From RYN-111 sp046723735 (lineage in GTDB: Bacteria; Actinomycetota; Actinomycetes; Mycobacteriales; SCTD01), in assembly GCA_046723735.1 (NCBI GenBank), contig JBKOVB010000130.1, forward strand, positions 1 to 38,363: a stretch of 38,363 nucleotides of DNA, given 5' to 3'. Both the position numbers and the translations under genes were made by a program. This document shows, one piece after another, positions 16,301-23,419 of this stretch. The notes beneath the pieces were generated by a model, which searched no databases, was not told where the DNA came from, and worked only from the letters and a program-made list of their open reading frames with translations. The number at the start of each line of letters is the position of its first letter. The first letter of the stretch is position 1.

Positions 16301-16979
16301 GGGCCATGGCTCGGGGGAGGACCTCGCCCGCGATCCGGGGCACGTCGCGGCCCGGTTCGGTCGTGACGATGGCCTCGCCGCTGGCGACGCCCGCCCGGGC
16401 GACCAGAGGCCGGCCGTCGGGCAGCTCGTGCCCCGCCAGGGCACGCTGAAGGTCCAGCGCACCCCGGACGGCGCGGTGCGAGTCGTTCTCGTGGGCCACG
16501 GGCGCGCCGTACACCGCGATGACGGCGTCACCGATGCGCTTGGCGACGATGCCGCCGGTGTTGAGCACCGCGGTCGCCACGACCGAGAAGAAGCCGCGCT
16601 GGGCGGCCTGCAGGTCCTCCGGCTCGACGGCCTGGGCGGTGCTCGAGAATCCGACGAGGTCGACCGCCAGGACGCTGACGAACCGGCGCTCCTCCCGGGG
16701 GCCCGGCACGTTCGGCGGCGGCGCGGGCGCGCGGTCGCCCAGCGCGGTGCCGCAAGTGGTGCAGAACGAGGTGCCCGGCTCGGCGAGCGCCCCGCAGCCA
16801 GGGCACGGCACAGGGAGCGGCGACCCGCACTGGCCGCAGAACCGTGCCCCCTCGGGTGCGGGGGTCGAGCACGTCTGGCAGGAGACGTCGATGGACGGAT
16901 CGTCGCAAAGCAGACGGGCGTCCGCTACCCAGGTCCCTCGTGCTCCCAGCCCTGGCTGCGCTCGACGGCGCGCAGCCAT
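13332..16979 (-). CDS. Giant regulator: zinc ribbons, class III cyclase-like domain, AAA/NTPase and TPR-like repeats
   Basis: The 1215-residue protein has two zinc-ribbon pairs (C34-x2-C37/C48-x2-C51 and C59-x2-C62/C73-x2-C76). A nucleotide cyclase homology domain follows at about residues 97-240, then an ATPase starting LVGREPEL with P-loop GEPGIGKS (318-325) and Walker B VLVLEDLHWADD. A long helical tail of TPR-like repeats completes it. The cyclase domain keeps D107, K147 and D151. Where active enzymes have Asn and Arg in GDxVNxAAR it reads GEVLPRAMAL (P222, A226), so catalysis is doubtful. The only usable upstream start is ATG 16979, which overlaps the end of glpK by 55 bases. The next in-frame GTG would delete the first ribbon. 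It is the third gene of the DUF1028-glpK unit. Confidence 0.85.
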   Translation of the reverse strand: MAARRRAQPGLGARGTWVADARLLCDDPSIDVSCQTCSTPAPEGARFCGQCGSPLPVPCPGCGALAEPGTSFCTTCGTALGDRAPAPPPNVPGPREERRFVSVLAVDLVGFSSTAQAVEPEDLQAAQRGFFSVVATAVLNTGGIVAKRIGDAVIAVYGAPVAHENDSHRAVRGALDLQRALAGHELPDGRPLVARAGVASGEAIVTTEPGRDVPRIAGEVLPRAMALQAAAPPGGVLVGVATHRMTAVQVRYEQHALVTLGPRREPEQTWLATGVATVSNRVQDTLPLVGREPELGLLVSSLRRVVQERRGQLVTLVGEPGIGKSRLARALGGYLESPAASTSVVRWRVAQCLPYGEGVTYWALGQVVKTQAGILESDTSEVARAKLEASVDRAIPASSTAPEGLAAVKERLAALLGLPGAGSDPTDDVDASHAAWRRYLLALAEDSPTVLVLEDLHWADDGLLDFLGSLAEAAAHVPLMMICTTRPELLARRPSWLSGLRDAMTITLTPLPEPEMALVLSRMLGGAVLPEPLQRRILDRVGGNPLYAEEYVRMLADSGVLQRSPDQGGFALDASLDVLADLPLPDSVQGVVDSRLDLLTPAERGVVSAAAVVGEVFWEGAVAAVADADREEVRRCLDSLERREVVARSLTSTVEGEEQYAFRHVLVRDAAYGRIPRSVRVVQHRRCAEWLDTFSRERGADVAELRAYHRATAYELAAVLGADLSPYTEPAREALTAAAEHALRLHAVGTAHTYARRALMLWYGQEDDPQALKTQLLAAELSFLDDPHAFYTEGGPATVEATAQKLLARGDRRGAASAHGLLGQAEWYRGGGPELAAEHLQQAVDLLAQEPASEQFASALAELGRLRMLSHQYADAAALSDRAMAIARPLGLLEVEANALVTAGTARYSLGDPLGVAQQEEALRLCRQHGLRAHQRAANNLAATMQEEGRLRRSYELIEESARATRGWGLSLTTRADESESALMACYDGDWDRLMAHTEAFLSQAGEEARQWESHLIALACIVHALRAEPVPDELVSVLERARTSGFPALVRSALVLLGCVRYLDGRTEAAETLFDELLQDTEVSPRGNVREWAYPAVLLAATLGGGRLEKIAGLLERLTPKTPWIDAAEHVASSFLATAEGKHLDAMGHAADAVAVYERVGDLTTTLFARVRLARAAAAAGELAVTREQRALALEFINRNRAVVVLGYLPPDEA

Positions 16980-18406
16980 CGGGCGTGCGTACCGTCGTCG
17001 CGTACGCCGGCGACCGGTTCGAACTGCCGGTCCAGGTGCCAGGTGCTGCTCAGCTCGTCCGTGCTGGCCCAGACCCCCGTGCCGAGACCCGCGAGGAACG
17101 CGGCTCCCAAGGCGGTGGTCTCGAGCACCTGGGGCCGCTGGACAGGGACGCCGAGCTGGTCGGCCTGCAGCTGGCAGAGCAGGTCGTTGGCGCTGGCGCC
17201 GCCGTCCACCTGGAGGGACGGCAGCGCGACCCCGGCCTCCGAGGTCATCGCGTCCACGACGTCGCGGACCTCGAAGGCGATCGCGTCCAGCGTCGCGCGA
17301 GCCAGGTGCGCGCGCGTCGTCCCGCGGGTGATGCCCATCACGGTGCCACGCGCGGTCGGGTCCCAGTGCGGCGCGCCCAGACCCGTCAGCGCGGGCACGA
17401 ACACCACCCCGCCGCTGTCAGGGACCTGCCGCGCGAGCGACTCCACCTCGGCCGCACCGCCGATGACCTGCAGCCCGTCGCGGAGCCACTGCACCGCTGC
17501 GCCGGTCACGAAGACGGCGCCCTCGAGGGCGTAGGTGAGCGCTCCGTCCGGTGCCATCCAGGCGACGGTGGTGAGCAGCCGTTCCGAGAGCACGGGCTGG
17601 TCGCCGGTGTTCACGAGCACGAACGAGCCGGTGCCGTAGGTGCACTTGCTCGACCCTGGCGCGTAGCAGGCCTGCCCGAACAGCGCGGCCTGCTGGTCGC
17701 CGGCGATCCCGGCGATGGGGAGGTCCAGCCCCAGGAAGGTGTCCGGGTCGGTGCGTCCCACCACGCCGTACGACGGGACCACCCGCGGCAGCGCGCCGCG
17801 CGGCACCCCGAACAGCTCGCAGAGCTCGTCCGACCAGTCGCCCGTCCGCAGGTCGAACAGCAGCGTCCGGCTGGCGTTGCTGGCGTCGGTGACGTGCTGG
17901 GCCCCGCCGGTCAGCCGCGCGACGACGTAGGAGTCCACGGTCCCGACGGCGGTCGTGCCGGCCGCGACGCCCTCCCAGGCGCGGGGGTCGTTCTCGCGCA
18001 GCCAGGCGAGCTTGGTCGCGGTGAAGTAGGGGTCGAGCCGCAGTCCCGTGAGCTCGGCCACCCGGGGCTCGTGGCCGGCGTCGCGCAGCCGCTGGCACAG
18101 CTCGGTGGTGCGGCGGTCCTGCCAGACCACCGCTCGCCGCGGCGGCTGGAGCGTACGGCGGTCCCACAGCACCGCGGTCTCGCGCTGGTCGGTGATGCCG
18201 ACCGCCGTCACGGTCTGCCCCTCAAGCGCGGCACGGCACGCCGACAGCAGCGCGACCCAGATCTCCTCGGGCTCGTGCTCGACCCAGCCGGGGGCGGGGA
18301 AGTGCTGCTGGAACTCCTGGTAGGCGCGGGCGACGACCTCGCCCTTCTCGCTCACGACCAGCGCAGTGACGCCGGTGGTGCCGCAGTCGATGGCGAGCAC
18401 GCTCAT
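16925..18406 (-). CDS. glpK: Glycerol kinase
   Basis: The 493-residue FGGY-family kinase converts glycerol plus ATP to sn-glycerol-3-phosphate. Characteristic stretches are the N-terminal AIDCGTTGVTALV, QDRRT, TATKLAWL, GIAGDQQAALFGQ, CTYGTGSFVLVNTG and the C-terminal VDGGASANDLLCQLQAD, all at expected spacings. It is of normal length. The ATG overlaps the stop of the DUF1028 gene (ATGA, 18403-18406), and its last 55 bases overlap the start of the cyclase-like gene. No glycerol facilitator or GlpD lies in the window. The product feeds phospholipid synthesis, which suits the nearby PlsC, but this link is inference. Confidence 0.94.
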   Translation of the reverse strand: MSVLAIDCGTTGVTALVVSEKGEVVARAYQEFQQHFPAPGWVEHEPEEIWVALLSACRAALEGQTVTAVGITDQRETAVLWDRRTLQPPRRAVVWQDRRTTELCQRLRDAGHEPRVAELTGLRLDPYFTATKLAWLRENDPRAWEGVAAGTTAVGTVDSYVVARLTGGAQHVTDASNASRTLLFDLRTGDWSDELCELFGVPRGALPRVVPSYGVVGRTDPDTFLGLDLPIAGIAGDQQAALFGQACYAPGSSKCTYGTGSFVLVNTGDQPVLSERLLTTVAWMAPDGALTYALEGAVFVTGAAVQWLRDGLQVIGGAAEVESLARQVPDSGGVVFVPALTGLGAPHWDPTARGTVMGITRGTTRAHLARATLDAIAFEVRDVVDAMTSEAGVALPSLQVDGGASANDLLCQLQADQLGVPVQRPQVLETTALGAAFLAGLGTGVWASTDELSSTWHLDRQFEPVAGVRDDGTHARWLRAVERSQGWEHEGPG

Positions 18407-19200
18407 GCGGTCATCTCCCGCAGCTGGGACAGCACGAGCTCATCGATGCCCTGCGGCACCAGCCGCTCCTCGAAGTTCTCGACGCCGGCCCACTCCTCGA
18501 GGCTGGTGTAGCCGAGCAGCGCGAGGCGCTCCGCCACCTCCGCGGCGAGCTCGCCCTCGAGCGGCAGCACCTTCTCGGGCTTGCCGAAGTAGAGGTGGTG
18601 CAGCGCCAGCAGCCGCTGCAGCTCGGGGACGGGGTCGGCGTGGTCGTCGACGCGCAGGTCGACCAGGACGTCCGAGCCGCCGCCGTACCCGCCGTTCTCG
18701 GACACCACGAGCAGCGCTGCGCTCTGACGGCCCCGCCGGTCGCCGCCGGCTCGGTCGCCGGCCAGCAACGCCTCCGTCAGCCGCTGCGCCAGGGTCCCCG
18801 TGCTCTGCTCGTACGACGAGGCCAGCGCCTCGAGCACCTCGGGCCCGGTGAGGATGTTGCCCTGGGCCGTCCAGCCCTCGCCGGTGAGGTGACCGGCCCA
18901 CGGGTTGCACCTGCTGCCGGTCCAGGCCGTGCTCGTGCCGTAGCGGTCGACGACCCCGAGCTGGCGCTGGTGGCGCATCTCGTCGGTGCCGGTGAGCTTC
19001 TCCACGACGTCGTGCGCGGCCCGGCCCTCGGCGAGCAGCGCCAGCCCGTCGGGGCGGTAGGCGAGGTTGGCCCAGGCTTGGGTGGCGAGCGCGCCGGCGT
19101 CCCACCGGGCGGCCGGCACCGCCGCGCCGACGGCGAGGAACTTGCTGGCCACGGCCACGCCCCACTGGCCCTCGGCGTGGGCGACGATCGAGAAGGTCAT
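18403..19200 (-). CDS. DUF1028 protein with C-terminal peptidoglycan-binding-like region
   Basis: The 265-residue protein begins MTFSIVAHAEGQWGVAVASKFLAVG and contains ATQAWANLAYRPDGLALL, both hallmarks of DUF1028, a family with an Ntn-hydrolase-like fold and no settled function. The last about 75 residues (LQRLLALHHLYFGKPEKVL onward) look like the small helical domain that often follows DUF1028 and has been called putative peptidoglycan-binding. I chose ATG 19200 because TAGTGT lies eight bases upstream, and the upstream GTG at 19212 would start inside that hexamer. It is the first gene of a unit with glpK and the cyclase-like regulator. Confidence 0.82.
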   Translation of the reverse strand: MTFSIVAHAEGQWGVAVASKFLAVGAAVPAARWDAGALATQAWANLAYRPDGLALLAEGRAAHDVVEKLTGTDEMRHQRQLGVVDRYGTSTAWTGSRCNPWAGHLTGEGWTAQGNILTGPEVLEALASSYEQSTGTLAQRLTEALLAGDRAGGDRRGRQSAALLVVSENGGYGGGSDVLVDLRVDDHADPVPELQRLLALHHLYFGKPEKVLPLEGELAAEVAERLALLGYTSLEEWAGVENFEERLVPQGIDELVLSQLREMTA

Positions 19201-19207
19201 GTCCCGG

Positions 19208-19214
19208 CACACTA
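19208..19214. promoter_or_regulatory. Overlapping back-to-back -10 elements (bidirectional leaderless promoter)
   Basis: On the plus strand CACACT (19208-19213) is six bases before the RNase AS GTG at 19220. On the minus strand TAGTGT (19214-19209) is eight bases before the DUF1028 ATG at 19200. Only 19 bases separate the two start codons, so one near-symmetric sequence appears to serve both directions with essentially no 5' leaders. Confidence 0.5.
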
Positions 19215-19219
19215 AGGCC

Positions 19220-19705
19220 GTGCGGTACTTCTACGACCTCGAGTTCGGGGACACGACCTCGGTGGTGACACTCGTGTCGGTCGGCGTCGTCGCCGAGGAT
19301 GGCCGGGAGTACTACGCCGTCTCCTCGGAGTTCGACCCCCACGCCGTGCACCCCTGGGTCGCCGAGAACGTGCTGCCGCAGCTGCCGCACACCTCCACCT
19401 GGAAGCCGCGGAAGGTCATCGCGGCAGAGCTCGAGGCCTTCTTCGGCAGCGACCCCGTGTGGTGGGCCTGGTACGGCGCGTACGACCACGTGGCGCTGTG
19501 TCAGCTCTGGGGGGCGATGCCGTCCCTGCCGCGGGCCTTCCCGCGGTTCACCCTGGACGTCCGTCAGCTCTGGGAGCACCTGGGACGGCCGCCCCTGCCC
19601 GAGCAGGAGAGCGGGCTGCACGAGGCGCTGCACGACGCGCGCCACGTGAAGGCGCGCTACGACGCGCTCGTCGAGCGGGCCTACCTGCTTGGGCTGGACG
19701 TCTGA
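19220..19705 (+). CDS. DEDDh 3'-5' exoribonuclease, RNase AS (Rv2179c-like)
   Basis: The 161-residue protein has the four DEDD acidic residues and the His of the DEDDh class: D6 and E8 (FYDLEFG), D89 (YGAYDHVAL), and H134/D139 (LHEALHDARH). It resembles mycobacterial Rv2179c, described as an adenylate-specific 3'-5' exoribonuclease, and like that gene lies near the class II DAHP synthase. I chose GTG 19220 because the family begins with the first catalytic strand (MRYFYDLEFG). The open frame to 19067 has no homology and would run through the DUF1028 gene. Confidence 0.88.
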   Translation: MRYFYDLEFGDTTSVVTLVSVGVVAEDGREYYAVSSEFDPHAVHPWVAENVLPQLPHTSTWKPRKVIAAELEAFFGSDPVWWAWYGAYDHVALCQLWGAMPSLPRAFPRFTLDVRQLWEHLGRPPLPEQESGLHEALHDARHVKARYDALVERAYLLGLDV

Positions 19706-19824
19706 CGTCGACGTGCCCCGCCCGCCAGGCCTTCAGTGACCGCCTGTGGCGGATCCCGGGGCGAGGTAGGCCGCGTACCGAGCTGCCGGTGGTGACGTCA
19801 CGTGACGGACCCGACTGCCCCTCG

Positions 19825-20865
19825 TCAGCCGGTCGGGACGAGAACCTCGGCGGTGACGGTCGCCAGGCCGCTGTAGCCCAGCGCCCTGGCGCCCGCCCGC
19901 GACATGTCCAGCACGCGGCCGTCGACATACGGCCCCCGGTCGTTGACCAGGCAGTTGACCGCCCGGCCGTTCGCCGTCACGTGCAGCACGGCGCCCAGCG
20001 GCAACGTCTTGTGCGCGCATGTCAGTCGCTCCGGGTCGTACGGCGCGCCACTCGCCGTGGGGTTGCCGACGAACCCTGGGCCGTACCAGCTCGCGACGCC
20101 GGAGAAGGTCTCGCCGGTGGGGACGTAGCCGAACGGGATCCCCGAGCCGGAGGCCTCGAGAAGCTGGACCACCGGCCCCTCCCTGTCGAGGGCGCGGCGG
20201 GCGCGGGCCTGCTGGCCAGGGGTCAGCACGAGGGTCGTCGTGGTCGAGATCGCGTCGAGCCGGGCGCGCTGCGCCTCCAGCTCGGCCTGGACGGCGGCGG
20301 CGTGCTCGGCCGCGGCGAGGGCGGAAGCCTCGTCGTACAGCCGGCGGGCGCGCTCCTGGGCGGCCAGCACCGCCCGCGCCCTCACGAGGAGCCGGGCCCG
20401 GAACGCGTCCGCCTGCCGCTGCAGCCGCGTCAGCTGGGCCGAGCGGGCGGCGACGTCGTCGAGGAGCTGCTGGTCCACGGCCATCGCGGCCTGCTGGCCC
20501 CGGTGGGCCAGCACCTGCAGGTCCGGCGCTGCGACGTCGGCCTCCCAGCTGCTCACCGACGCGGTGTCGGCGGCCATGTAGACCTGACGGGCGCGGACCC
20601 CGAGCGCCTGCTGTGCCTCGGCCCTGGCCTCCTGCGCGTCGTCGTAGGCCACCCGCAGCCCGCCGTCGAGCGCCGAGGCTTGGTCGAGCGCGTCGACCAG
20701 CTGCTGGGCCTGGGCCGTCACCGCGGCCAGCTCGGCGGTCAGGCGAGGCAGGTCACGGCTGGTGACCGGCCGGCCGGCGGGCAGCGGCTGGGCCCGGCCC
20801 TCCGACGGCAGCCCCGCCAGGGCCAGCACGAGAACGACCACCGCCCAGCGGGAGGCAGCCGTCAT
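19825..20865 (-). CDS. Secreted coiled-coil protein with RlpA-like double-psi beta-barrel
   Basis: The 346-residue protein starting at ATG 20865 has a signal peptide (MTAASRWAVVVLVLALAGL...GRAQ). A long Ala/Gln/Arg-rich coiled coil follows (about residues 35-205), then an RlpA-type DPBB domain. The domain contains FSGVASWYGPGFVGNPTASG, LTCAHKTLPLGAVLHVT, CLVNDRGPYVDGRVLDMS and GYSGLATVTAEVL, including the conserved Asp-Arg-Gly-Pro. RlpA proteins act as septal lytic transglycosylases in some bacteria, and the coil may attach to divisome partners. Both roles are inference here. A TTG 16 codons upstream is possible but has no better ribosome site. Confidence 0.82.
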   Translation of the reverse strand: MTAASRWAVVVLVLALAGLPSEGRAQPLPAGRPVTSRDLPRLTAELAAVTAQAQQLVDALDQASALDGGLRVAYDDAQEARAEAQQALGVRARQVYMAADTASVSSWEADVAAPDLQVLAHRGQQAAMAVDQQLLDDVAARSAQLTRLQRQADAFRARLLVRARAVLAAQERARRLYDEASALAAAEHAAAVQAELEAQRARLDAISTTTTLVLTPGQQARARRALDREGPVVQLLEASGSGIPFGYVPTGETFSGVASWYGPGFVGNPTASGAPYDPERLTCAHKTLPLGAVLHVTANGRAVNCLVNDRGPYVDGRVLDMSRAGARALGYSGLATVTAEVLVPTG

Positions 20866-20923
20866 CGCCGAACGTCGAGGCACGTGGTTGCCGTCGACCA
20901 CAGACAGCGCCAACTTGACGGGT

Positions 20924-20929
20924 TAGCGT
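20924..20929 (+). promoter_or_regulatory. -10 element of a leaderless-type promoter (PFK gene)
   Basis: TAGCGT is six bases (CCGGAG) before the ATG at 20936. The GGAG next to the ATG is too close to serve as a normal ribosome site. Confidence 0.45.
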
Positions 20930-20935
20930 CCGGAG

Positions 20936-21961
20936 ATGCGCATCGGAGTGCTCACAGGCGGCGGTGACTGCCCGGGTCTCAACGCGGTGATCCGGGCCAT
21001 CGTGCGCAAGGGAGTCGAGGTCTACGACCACTCCTTCGTCGGCTTCCGCGACGGGTGGCGCGGTCCCCTTGAGCGGCAGACCATGGAGCTCGGCGTGCCG
21101 CAGGTGCGCGGGATCCTGCCGCGCGGCGGCACGATCCTGGGCTCGTCACGGACGAACCCGCTCAAGGTCGACGGCGGCGTGGACCGCATCCGGGAGAACC
21201 TGGACGCGCTCGGGGTGGACGCCCTGATCGCGATCGGCGGCGAGGACACGCTCGGCGTCGCGACCCAGCTCGCCAAGAGCGGCCTCAACGTGGTCGGTGT
21301 CCCCAAGACCATCGACAACGATCTCGGCGCGACCGACTACACGTTCGGCTTCGACACCGCCGTGCAGATCGCGGTCGATGCCATCGACCGGCTGCACACC
21401 ACGGCGGAGTCGCACCACAGGGCGCTCATCGTCGAGGTCATGGGGCGGCACGCGGGCTGGATCGCGCTGCACTCCGGCCTGGCCGGCGGCGCCAACGTGA
21501 TCCTCATCCCGGAGCGGCCGTTCGACCTCGACAAGGTCTGCCAGTACGTCAAGCAGCGCTTCGCCCGCCAGTACTCGCCGATCATCGTCGTGGCCGAGGG
21601 CGCCACACCGGCCGAGGGCACGATGGCGCTGCAGGAAGCCGAGCTCGACGCCTTCGGGCACGTCCGGCTGGGGGGGATCGGGCAGCTGCTGGAGCGCGAG
21701 ATCGAGGCGCGCACGGGCTACGAGTCGCGCCAGACCGTGCTGGGCCACGTGCAGCGCGGGGGCACGCCCACGGCCTACGACCGGATCCTGGCCACCCGCT
21801 TCGGGCTGCACGCGGTTGACGCGGTGCACGAGGGCGACAGCGGGGTGATGGTCGCGCTGCACGGCACCGACATCGTGCGGGTGCCGCTGGAGGAGGCAAC
21901 GCGCGAGCTCAAGCTGGTGCCGGTCGAGAGGTACGCCGAGGCCGAGGTCTTCTTCGGCTGA
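20936..21961 (+). CDS. pfp: 6-phosphofructokinase with PPi-type active-site residues
   Basis: The 341-residue glycolytic enzyme phosphorylates fructose-6-phosphate to the 1,6-bisphosphate. Its numbering coincides with E. coli PfkA: TGGGDCPGLN at 8-16, catalytic D127 in PKTIDNDL, and MGRHAGW at 169-175. Donor-site residues are D104 (GGEDT) and K124 (PKTID). By published comparisons, Gly104 accompanies ATP use, whereas Asp104 with Lys124 marks pyrophosphate-dependent enzymes such as that of Amycolatopsis methanolica. I therefore predict PPi as phosphoryl donor, which would make the step reversible. It lies 75 bases before the class II DAHP synthase gene. Confidence 0.88.
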   Translation: MRIGVLTGGGDCPGLNAVIRAIVRKGVEVYDHSFVGFRDGWRGPLERQTMELGVPQVRGILPRGGTILGSSRTNPLKVDGGVDRIRENLDALGVDALIAIGGEDTLGVATQLAKSGLNVVGVPKTIDNDLGATDYTFGFDTAVQIAVDAIDRLHTTAESHHRALIVEVMGRHAGWIALHSGLAGGANVILIPERPFDLDKVCQYVKQRFARQYSPIIVVAEGATPAEGTMALQEAELDAFGHVRLGGIGQLLEREIEARTGYESRQTVLGHVQRGGTPTAYDRILATRFGLHAVDAVHEGDSGVMVALHGTDIVRVPLEEATRELKLVPVERYAEAEVFFG

Positions 21962-22024
21962 CGGGCGTGCGGGTGCGGCGGCGTCGTACCGAGGTGGCGG
22001 CGCAGGCGGCCTGAGCCGTGCTGC

Positions 22025-22030
22025 GACACT
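22025..22030 (+). promoter_or_regulatory. -10-like element of a leaderless-type promoter (class II DAHP synthase)
   Basis: GACACT is six bases (GATCAG) before the GTG at 22037, with no Shine-Dalgarno. It matches the A2/T6 positions of the -10 consensus only, so it is weaker than its relatives in this window. Confidence 0.35.
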
Positions 22031-22036
22031 GATCAG

Positions 22037-23416
22037 GTGACGCACCTGCTCGACCCGACCTCCGGCACCGGCCCGACCCGCGACGCCCTCGACGCCTGGC
22101 GCGACCTGCCCGCGGCACAGCAGCCGGCGTGGCCGGACCCGGCTGTGCTGCGCGAGGTCGTGGGCACGCTCACCGAGGTGCCGCCCATCGTGCAGCCGCA
22201 CGAGTGCGACCAGCTCCGTGAACGCCTCGCTGCCGTGGCGCGCGGCGAGGCGTTCCTGCTGCAGGGCGGGGACTGCGCGGAGACCTTCGACGCCAACACC
22301 GCGGAGGGCATCCGCGGCAAGGTCCGCACCCTGCTGCAGATGGCCATCGTGCTCACCTACGGCGCGTCGATGCCGGTCGTGAAGGTCGGTCGGATGGCGG
22401 GCCAGTACGCCAAGCCGCGCAGCGCCGACGTCGAGGTGGCGACCGGGCTGCCGTCGTACCGCGGCGACGCCGTCAACGAGCTGCACGGCGACCGCACGCC
22501 GGACCCACGACGGCTGGTGCGCGCCTACGCGAACAGTGCGGCGACCTTGAACTTCATGCGCGCGATGGCCACGGACGGCTCCGCGGACCTCACCGAGGTG
22601 CACAAGTGGAACACCGAGTTCGTGCGCAGCTCGCCGCTCGGCCACCGTTACGAGGAGCTCGCCACCGACATCGACCGGGCTTTGGCGTTCATGCGGGCCT
22701 GCGGCCTGGACATCACCGCGATGCCGGCCACGCACGGGGTCGAGCTGTACTCGAGCCACGAGGCGCTGATCCTGGAGTACGAGCGGGCGCTGACCCGCTA
22801 CGACGAGAGCGGCTCCCGGGCGTACGACTTGTCAGGCCACCTCGTCTGGTGCGGCGAGCGCACCCGCGACCTCGAGGGCGCGCACGTCGACTTCCTCAGC
22901 AAGGTGGCGAACCCGATCGGCGTGAAGATCGGCCCCGCGACCACGCCGGAGACCGCGCTGGCGCTGGTCGAACGGCTCGACCCGGAGCAGGTTCCGGGCC
23001 GGCTCACCGTGATCAGCCGGATGGGGGCGGGCCGGGTCCGTGAGGTGCTGCCCGCGATCGTGAAGCACGTCGAGCGCGAGCGCGGCGCCGGGAGCGTCAT
23101 CTGGTGCTGCGACCCGATGCACGGCAACACCACGGAGACCGCGAACGGCTACAAGACCCGGCACTTCGACGACGTCATGGACGAGGTGCGGGGCTTCTTC
23201 GAGGTGCACGCCTCGCTCGGGTCGCACCCCGGCGGCCTGCACGTCGAGCTCACCGGCGACGAGGTGACCGAGTGCCTCGGTGGTGCGCACCAGCTCACCG
23301 ACGCCGACCTCGAGGACCGCTACGAGACGGCCTGCGACCCGCGCCTGAACAACGGGCAGTCGCTGGAGCTGGCGTTCCTGGTCGCCGAGATGCTCCAGGC
23401 CGCCCGGCCGCGGTAA
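22037..23416 (+). CDS. aroG: Class II 3-deoxy-7-phosphoheptulonate (DAHP) synthase
   Basis: The 459-residue enzyme joins phosphoenolpyruvate and erythrose-4-phosphate at the entry to the shikimate pathway. It has class II hallmarks: FLLQGGDCAETF, VKVGRMAGQYAKPRS, HLVWCGERTRDLEGAHVDF, NPIGVKIGP, WCCDPMHGNT and the C-terminal SLELAFLVAEML. The metal-binding Cys lies in GGDCAETF and the His in PMHGNT. The length is normal, with the N-terminal extension that carries allosteric sites in mycobacterial AroG. A second, unrelated DAHP synthase lies about 3.5 kb downstream on the other strand. The GTG start appears leaderless. The stop is three bases from the convergent sugar dehydrogenase stop. Confidence 0.94.
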   Translation: MTHLLDPTSGTGPTRDALDAWRDLPAAQQPAWPDPAVLREVVGTLTEVPPIVQPHECDQLRERLAAVARGEAFLLQGGDCAETFDANTAEGIRGKVRTLLQMAIVLTYGASMPVVKVGRMAGQYAKPRSADVEVATGLPSYRGDAVNELHGDRTPDPRRLVRAYANSAATLNFMRAMATDGSADLTEVHKWNTEFVRSSPLGHRYEELATDIDRALAFMRACGLDITAMPATHGVELYSSHEALILEYERALTRYDESGSRAYDLSGHLVWCGERTRDLEGAHVDFLSKVANPIGVKIGPATTPETALALVERLDPEQVPGRLTVISRMGAGRVREVLPAIVKHVERERGAGSVIWCCDPMHGNTTETANGYKTRHFDDVMDEVRGFFEVHASLGSHPGGLHVELTGDEVTECLGGAHQLTDADLEDRYETACDPRLNNGQSLELAFLVAEMLQAARPR

Positions 23417-23419
23417 CCC

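Noticed and set aside
13908..17534. Very long plus-strand frames opposite the cyclase-like and glpK genes
   Set aside because: They are high-GC antisense shadows with no recognisable domains; the minus strand encodes clear families.
19067..19219. Upstream extension of the RNase AS frame
   Set aside because: It is antisense to the start of the DUF1028 gene and the family begins at the first catalytic strand.
20915..20920. TTGACG as -35 of the PFK promoter
   Set aside because: It is only three bases from the TAGCGT hexamer, far less than the 16-19 bases required.
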